A DNA stretch of 8,261 nucleotides, from the NCBI GenBank assembly GCA_025965815.1, contig JAOPWF010000801.1, forward strand, positions 1 to 8,261, written 5' to 3'. Below are positions 5,291 to 8,261 of this stretch, piece after piece. Positions within the stretch are counted from its first letter, which is position 1, and each line of letters starts with the position of its first letter. The stretch comes from Mycobacterium sp. Its GTDB lineage: Bacteria; Actinomycetota; Actinomycetes; Mycobacteriales; Mycobacteriaceae. The notes below the pieces were generated by a model that was given only the letters and a program-made list of their open reading frames with translations, had not been told where the DNA came from and did no database searches. The translations under genes and the position numbers were made by a program.

Positions 5291-6148
5291 ATGAAAGCTT
5301 CGACACTCCCGGCTGCCCGCGGGGCGGTGGGTAGGGCTGACAGGACTGCGCTGGTCGCCGGTGCGGTCCTGGCGATCGTGTTTGGCGCGACAGGATGCGC
5401 CGGCGGAACGCAGACGGCCACCAGCACACCGGCCACAACGACGCCCAGTTTGAATGATGAGGCAAAAGATGACGCCTACATCGCTGAGTTGACGAAGTGG
5501 GCGAAACGCGACGGCTACCCGATGGGTGACCGGGACGAGTTGCTCCAGGCGGGCAACCAGGTGTGCTCATTGCTGGACACGGGCACAGAGACCAACGTGA
5601 TCAGTGCGTCGGCGAATGTGATGAGGCAGCTTGATCTCTCGGGTCAGGTGGCCCAGGCGGTGGGCGTGGCAGCGGTGGAGAATTTGTGCCCTGCGCACGA
5701 CCCATTGCATCGGGCTGCGGTCACACCCCCGCAGAGCACCTCGCCTCCCGTGGCGACACCCCCCTACGAGGGGGCACCCTCCTCGGCTCCGGTGCATTCG
5801 CAGGTGATGAACGTGACGCTGCCCGCCGGGACGACGGCTGTCGGTAAAGATGCCGGGACGGTTCCCGGAATCGAGATTTGGCACGTCCCGCTCGACCCCG
5901 CAGCGGCGGTGGACTACATCCGGCCCCAGCTGCCGACCGGCCCTTATGCGGGCCTGCCCGCCTGCCCTGTGGACGTCACGCAGAACAAGTTCGATCCCGC
6001 CCCGATTACCAGCTGGAACTGGGAGAACGCCGCGGGGGACTACGTCCAGATCAGCGTGAAGACCTTCTGGCTGAAGGCCGACACTCCTGGTCCCGGTAGC
6101 GAGGTGAACATCACTCGCGACCGCGAGACCACCCCTGAGCCCTGCTGA
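5291..6148 (+). CDS. DUF732 domain lipoprotein
   Basis: The 285-residue protein starts at ATG 5291, with GGAGGGGA at 5273-5280 as ribosome binding site; the frame is open further upstream but without support. A charged start (1-18), hydrophobic core (19-34) and ATGC lipobox place the lipidated cysteine at 36. A Thr/Pro linker leads to a DUF732 domain (60-134): DDAYIAEL, then QAGNQVCSLLDTG, ending AVENLCPAH, with the paired cysteines C92 and C133. A Pro/Ser linker (about 138-165) leads to a C-terminal domain of about 115 residues with IEIWHVPLDPAAAVDYIRPQL, PACPVDVTQNKFDP and SWNWENAAGDYVQISVKTFW, which I do not recognise. DUF732 is a mycobacterial family of exported proteins of unknown function. 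The protein would sit on the outer face of the cytoplasmic membrane. Fusion of DUF732 to this second domain is the notable feature. Confidence 0.8.
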   Translation: MKASTLPAARGAVGRADRTALVAGAVLAIVFGATGCAGGTQTATSTPATTTPSLNDEAKDDAYIAELTKWAKRDGYPMGDRDELLQAGNQVCSLLDTGTETNVISASANVMRQLDLSGQVAQAVGVAAVENLCPAHDPLHRAAVTPPQSTSPPVATPPYEGAPSSAPVHSQVMNVTLPAGTTAVGKDAGTVPGIEIWHVPLDPAAAVDYIRPQLPTGPYAGLPACPVDVTQNKFDPAPITSWNWENAAGDYVQISVKTFWLKADTPGPGSEVNITRDRETTPEPC

Positions 6149-6202
6149 CCCCAATCGGCGGCGGCCTAGCAGCCGTGCGACCGAGCGATAGCATCCGACA
6201 GC

Positions 6203-6691
6203 GTGGAACCGCTTGAAGATGCGTCGGTAGTACGGTTCCGATCCGGGACTCACTACACCTACGTCGCGGTCCGCAGGGGCGACGTGTGGCACACCTCCTC
6301 GCGCAGCGCGGCGCGTGAGGATGAGTCGATCCACGAATTCGCCTGGAATCGCATCAACTAGGTTGAAACGTGGCCCGACCTTGTCGCGAGAGGCAATACG
6401 TTCGCTCTTGCGGTGGACTGGGCGCCCGCTCCAGCGCTCCTCAAGCGTGACCTGACGATCGTTCGCTTCATGCTTGAAGACGGCGCGGGGTGGAACGCTG
6501 CGGTCCACGCGGGGGCCGGTTCGTGGTATGCCACGGTCGACGACGGTGAGCATGGCAGCGAAGATTCCGGGCTGCGGTTTTACGACCACCGGATTCGGCG
6601 GTGGGGCGACATAGTCGAATACAGCAGCCGAATCGATGTCGCCACTGAGTGGGAGCCGCTGACGGGGATTGGATTACCTGCTCTGCGCTGA
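6203..6691 (+). pseudogene. Hypothetical protein gene interrupted by one amber codon
   Basis: One frame from GTG 6203 to TGA 6689-6691 is open except for TAG at 6359-6361. It reads VEPLEDASVVRFRSGTHYTY ... FAWNRIN, stop, VETWPDLVARGNTFALAVDW ... and ends SSRIDVATEWEPLTGIGLPALR. Both sides look coding, so the likely original was a 162-residue protein with CAG (Gln) at position 53, changed by a single C-to-T. GTG 6413 could allow re-initiation on a 92-residue C-terminal part. The protein is soluble and rich in Trp, Asp and Arg. I do not recognise the family, though it looks like the small hypothetical proteins found in mycobacterial prophages. No clear ribosome binding site precedes GTG 6203. 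Its end abuts the terminase remnant. Confidence 0.55.
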
Positions 6692-6708
6692 GTCGCATCT
6701 GTCCGTCT

Positions 6709-7017
6709 GCACTGCAGATCTTGGAAGGTGAAGGATTCCCGGTCGCAGAGTTTCCGCAATCACCCTCGCGGATGACGCCGGCAACGCAACGCTTCTTTGA
6801 AGCTGTGGTTGGTGACGGCCTCACTCAATCCGGGGACCCGAGGTTGGCGCGGCACATCGGTAACGCTGTCCTCAAACAGGATTCACGTGGCGTGCGGATC
6901 ACTAAAGACGGCAAATACTCAAAGCGCCGCATCGACCTCGCAGTGTCGGCGCTGATGGCGTTCGACCTCGCCGCGAGCACCGAGCCTGTGTACGACATCC
7001 TGGAGTCGGTGCGGTGA
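6709..7017 (+). pseudogene. C-terminal remnant of a phage terminase large subunit
   Basis: About 102 residues match the C-terminal part of the large terminase nuclease domain, the enzyme that cuts and packages phage DNA: ALQILEGEGFPVAEFPQSPS, then RMTPATQRFFEAVV, GDPRLARHIGNAVLKQD, and KDGKYSKRRIDLAVSALMAF. The aspartate in RRID (residue 76 of the remnant) corresponds to the last metal-binding acid of the RNase H-like nuclease. The ATPase domain and the first half of the nuclease are missing. The frame runs upstream to GTG 6649, but those residues overlap the previous gene in another frame and are unrelated. The break lies near 6700. The remnant cannot package DNA; it marks a former prophage. 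Its stop overlaps a GTG (GTGA), as at a terminase-portal junction. Confidence 0.65.
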
Positions 7018-7115
7018 GCGACGTCGGCACGCTCCAGGAACCGCGGGCGGTGCCAGGTGGTGTTCGAGTTGCGTGCCGGATGAAGTCCTTTCGGGCACAT
7101 CTGCGCCTCGAATGA
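7014..7115 (+). CDS. Short ORF coupled to the terminase remnant, possibly a portal gene stub
   Basis: GTG 7014 overlaps the TGA of the terminase remnant, and the frame runs 33 residues (VSDVGTLQEP...RAHLRLE) to 7113-7115. In siphophage genomes the portal gene normally follows the large terminase gene with such an overlap, so this may be the start of a deleted portal gene. The sequence itself shows no portal motif beyond position. It is probably not functional. Confidence 0.25.
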   Translation: MSDVGTLQEPRAVPGGVRVACRMKSFRAHLRLE

Positions 7116-7120
7116 CGGAT

Positions 7121-7136
7121 AGTTCAGATCAGTTCA
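7121..7136. repeat. Direct repeat upstream of the DUF5131 gene
   Basis: AGTTCA occurs at 7121-7126 and 7131-7136, separated by GATC, so the copies are ten bases (one helical turn) apart. They lie about 20 bases ahead of the GTG at 7156, where an operator could block transcription or translation of the DUF5131 gene. It is short, so chance is possible. Confidence 0.3.
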
Positions 7137-7155
7137 ACGGAAACGAGGAGATGTA

Positions 7156-7896
7156 GTGGCAAGCCGCTCAGCTATCGAATGGACTGAGGTCACATGGAAC
7201 CCTGTGACTGGATGCGACCGCATCTCTTCGGGCTGCGACAACTGCTATGCGATGGCACTTGCCAAGCGGCTTAAGGCGATGGGATCGGCCAAGTATCAAG
7301 TCGACGGCGATCCTCGCACCTCGGGTCCAGGCTTCGGAGTAACACTCCATCCGGCCACGCTGGAGGAGCCCTATCGCTGGCGCCAACCTCGAACGGTGTT
7401 CGTTAATTCGATGAGTGACCTCTTCCACGCTCGAGTGCCAGTGAGTTTCATCCGCGACGTCTTCGACGTGATGGCCGGCACGCCGCAGCACACTTACCAG
7501 GTTCTGACTAAGCGGAGCCTTCGACTGAGGCGCATCGCTGACCAACTCGTTTGGCCATCCAACGTGTGGATGGGGGTCTCGGTCGAGAGGGTAAACGCAC
7601 TACCTCGCATCGATCATCTCCGTGCCGTGCCAGCGGCGGTGCGGTTCCTGTCCTGCGAGCCACTTGTCGGCCCGCTTGGCGGCTTGAGGCTAGATGGCAT
7701 CCATTGGGTGATCGCGGGCGGTGAGTCCGGGCCGAACTGCCGCCCAATGGAGATTGGGTGGGCTCGCGACATTCGCGATCGATGCGGTGAGGCGGGTACC
7801 CCGTTCTTCTTTAAGCAGTGGGGTGGACGTACGCCGAAGGCGCTCGGCCGTGAGTTAGATGGTCAACTGTGGGATGAAATGCCTCAAACGGGCTGA
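7156..7896 (+). CDS. DUF5131 family protein (phage Gp37/Gp68 type, three-cysteine motif)
   Basis: The 246-residue protein is of normal family length (PF07505) and appears intact. It opens with IEWTEVTWNPVTGC and the three-cysteine motif C20-x6-C27-x2-C30-YA, which resembles the iron-sulfur binding motif of radical SAM enzymes, though spaced differently. Other conserved blocks follow in order: VFVNSMSDLFH (81-91), YQVLTKR (114-120), NVWMGVSVE (136-144), RFLSCEPL (163-170), WVIAGGESG (184-192) and GTPFFFKQWGG (214-224). The start is GTG 7156 with GAGGAG five bases upstream. The biochemical role of the family is not known to me; metal-cluster chemistry is inferred from the cysteines. Members occur in phages and islands, often beside a TcmP-type partner, and a candidate partner is convergent here, overlapping by 13 bases at the 3' ends. 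It replaces the structural genes expected after terminase. Confidence 0.88.
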   Translation: MASRSAIEWTEVTWNPVTGCDRISSGCDNCYAMALAKRLKAMGSAKYQVDGDPRTSGPGFGVTLHPATLEEPYRWRQPRTVFVNSMSDLFHARVPVSFIRDVFDVMAGTPQHTYQVLTKRSLRLRRIADQLVWPSNVWMGVSVERVNALPRIDHLRAVPAAVRFLSCEPLVGPLGGLRLDGIHWVIAGGESGPNCRPMEIGWARDIRDRCGEAGTPFFFKQWGGRTPKALGRELDGQLWDEMPQTG

Positions 7897-8261
7897 CCGG
7901 GGTTTGGCGCGATCGTGAGGTTCTCGATCTTTGGACCGATTCCCGTCGAGGGTGTGAGGCCCCGCCTTTTCAGAGACTTGATTGCCCTTCGTACGACTGT
8001 CTCGCCCACCTCACCCCAATGGTCCCCAAATATGTGCTCTGCGTAGTCCCCAACGGGCGCTTCCCCTATCTGGGCTGCCAATCGGAGCAAGTTCGCTTCT
8101 ATGTCAGGTAATGCCTTGTCCTCCACATCTTTTCGACGGGCGCTGAGTTCCAACCGGCCAGCTGCTTCGTCTGCGGCGATTCGTCCTTCGTCAAGACATT
8201 TTGCCGCGATATCGCCTATATGCCACTCCGCTCGATGGTTTCGGGTGACACATAGGAGGCG
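7884..8261 (-). CDS. C-terminal part of a possible three-Cys-motif partner (TcmP-like) protein
   Basis: The frame is open from the right edge (8261) to TGA at 7884-7886, so 125 C-terminal residues are visible and the start lies outside the window. It begins RLLCVTRNHRAEWHIGDIAA, which resembles the late L-x-x-x-TR/H-x-RA segment of TcmP-type proteins. A charged helical stretch (SARRKDVEDKALPDIEANLL) follows, then a winged-helix-like end (GDHWGEVGETVVRRAIKSLK, RRGLTPSTGIGPKIENLTIA). TcmP proteins are named for their genomic association with DUF5131 proteins, and the adjacency here is the main support; the motif match alone is weak. The orientation is convergent, with 13 bases of 3' overlap. 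Other options are an unrelated island gene or a DNA-binding regulator. The N-terminal part would decide. Confidence 0.45.
   Translation of the reverse strand, partial: RLLCVTRNHRAEWHIGDIAAKCLDEGRIAADEAAGRLELSARRKDVEDKALPDIEANLLRLAAQIGEAPVGDYAEHIFGDHWGEVGETVVRRAIKSLKRRGLTPSTGIGPKIENLTIAPNPGQPV

Noticed and set aside
5567..6589. A 340-codon minus-strand frame
   Set aside because: It is a shadow of the DUF732 lipoprotein gene and the amber-split gene, with no recognisable domain and arginine/glycine-rich composition.

Overview
The window looks like accessory DNA from a mycobacterium. The grounds are high GC, several small exported proteins of mycobacterial type (a DUF732 lipoprotein, a DUF3761 secreted protein and a glycine-rich secreted protein), GTG/TTG starts, and a tRNA-Lys fragment of actinobacterial type. 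It reads as a mosaic of mobile-element remains. Intact small genes alternate with genes broken by a single-base change, and with truncated phage genes and tRNA 3' halves of the kind left by tyrosine-integrase integration. All family names come from recognising motifs by eye; no search was run.

Left part (1-1590): the edge may hold the start of a minus-strand gene. Next come a fragment resembling the N-terminal domain of a phage-type integrase (266-445) and about 400 bases with no recognisable gene. A glycine-rich secreted protein follows on the minus strand (860-1210). This part ends at the 3' half of a tRNA on the plus strand (1543-1589).

Middle part (1590-3320): a minus-strand hypothetical gene (1593-2215) is broken by one missing base in a C run. 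Upstream of it lie three 12-bp-spaced direct repeats. A long degenerate stretch leads to the 3' half of a tRNA-Lys on the minus strand (3276-3320). The two tRNA halves point at each other. In the usual attR geometry, one element would lie to the left of 1543 and another to the right of 3320, with older sequence between them.

Right part (3320-8261): a DUF3761 secreted protein and a small lipoprotein overlap by three bases and are probably co-translated. Two tiny helix-turn-helix ORFs overlap as TGATG and precede a DUF732 lipoprotein. Then come a hypothetical gene split by one amber codon, the C-terminal end of a phage terminase large subunit, and a short GTGA-coupled ORF where a portal gene would be expected. 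The last genes are an intact three-cysteine DUF5131 (phage Gp37/Gp68 family) gene and, convergent with it, the 3' end of a gene that may encode its TcmP-like partner. This pair is the best candidate for an active, poorly understood system in the window: it sits at a decayed phage packaging locus but is itself intact as far as can be seen.
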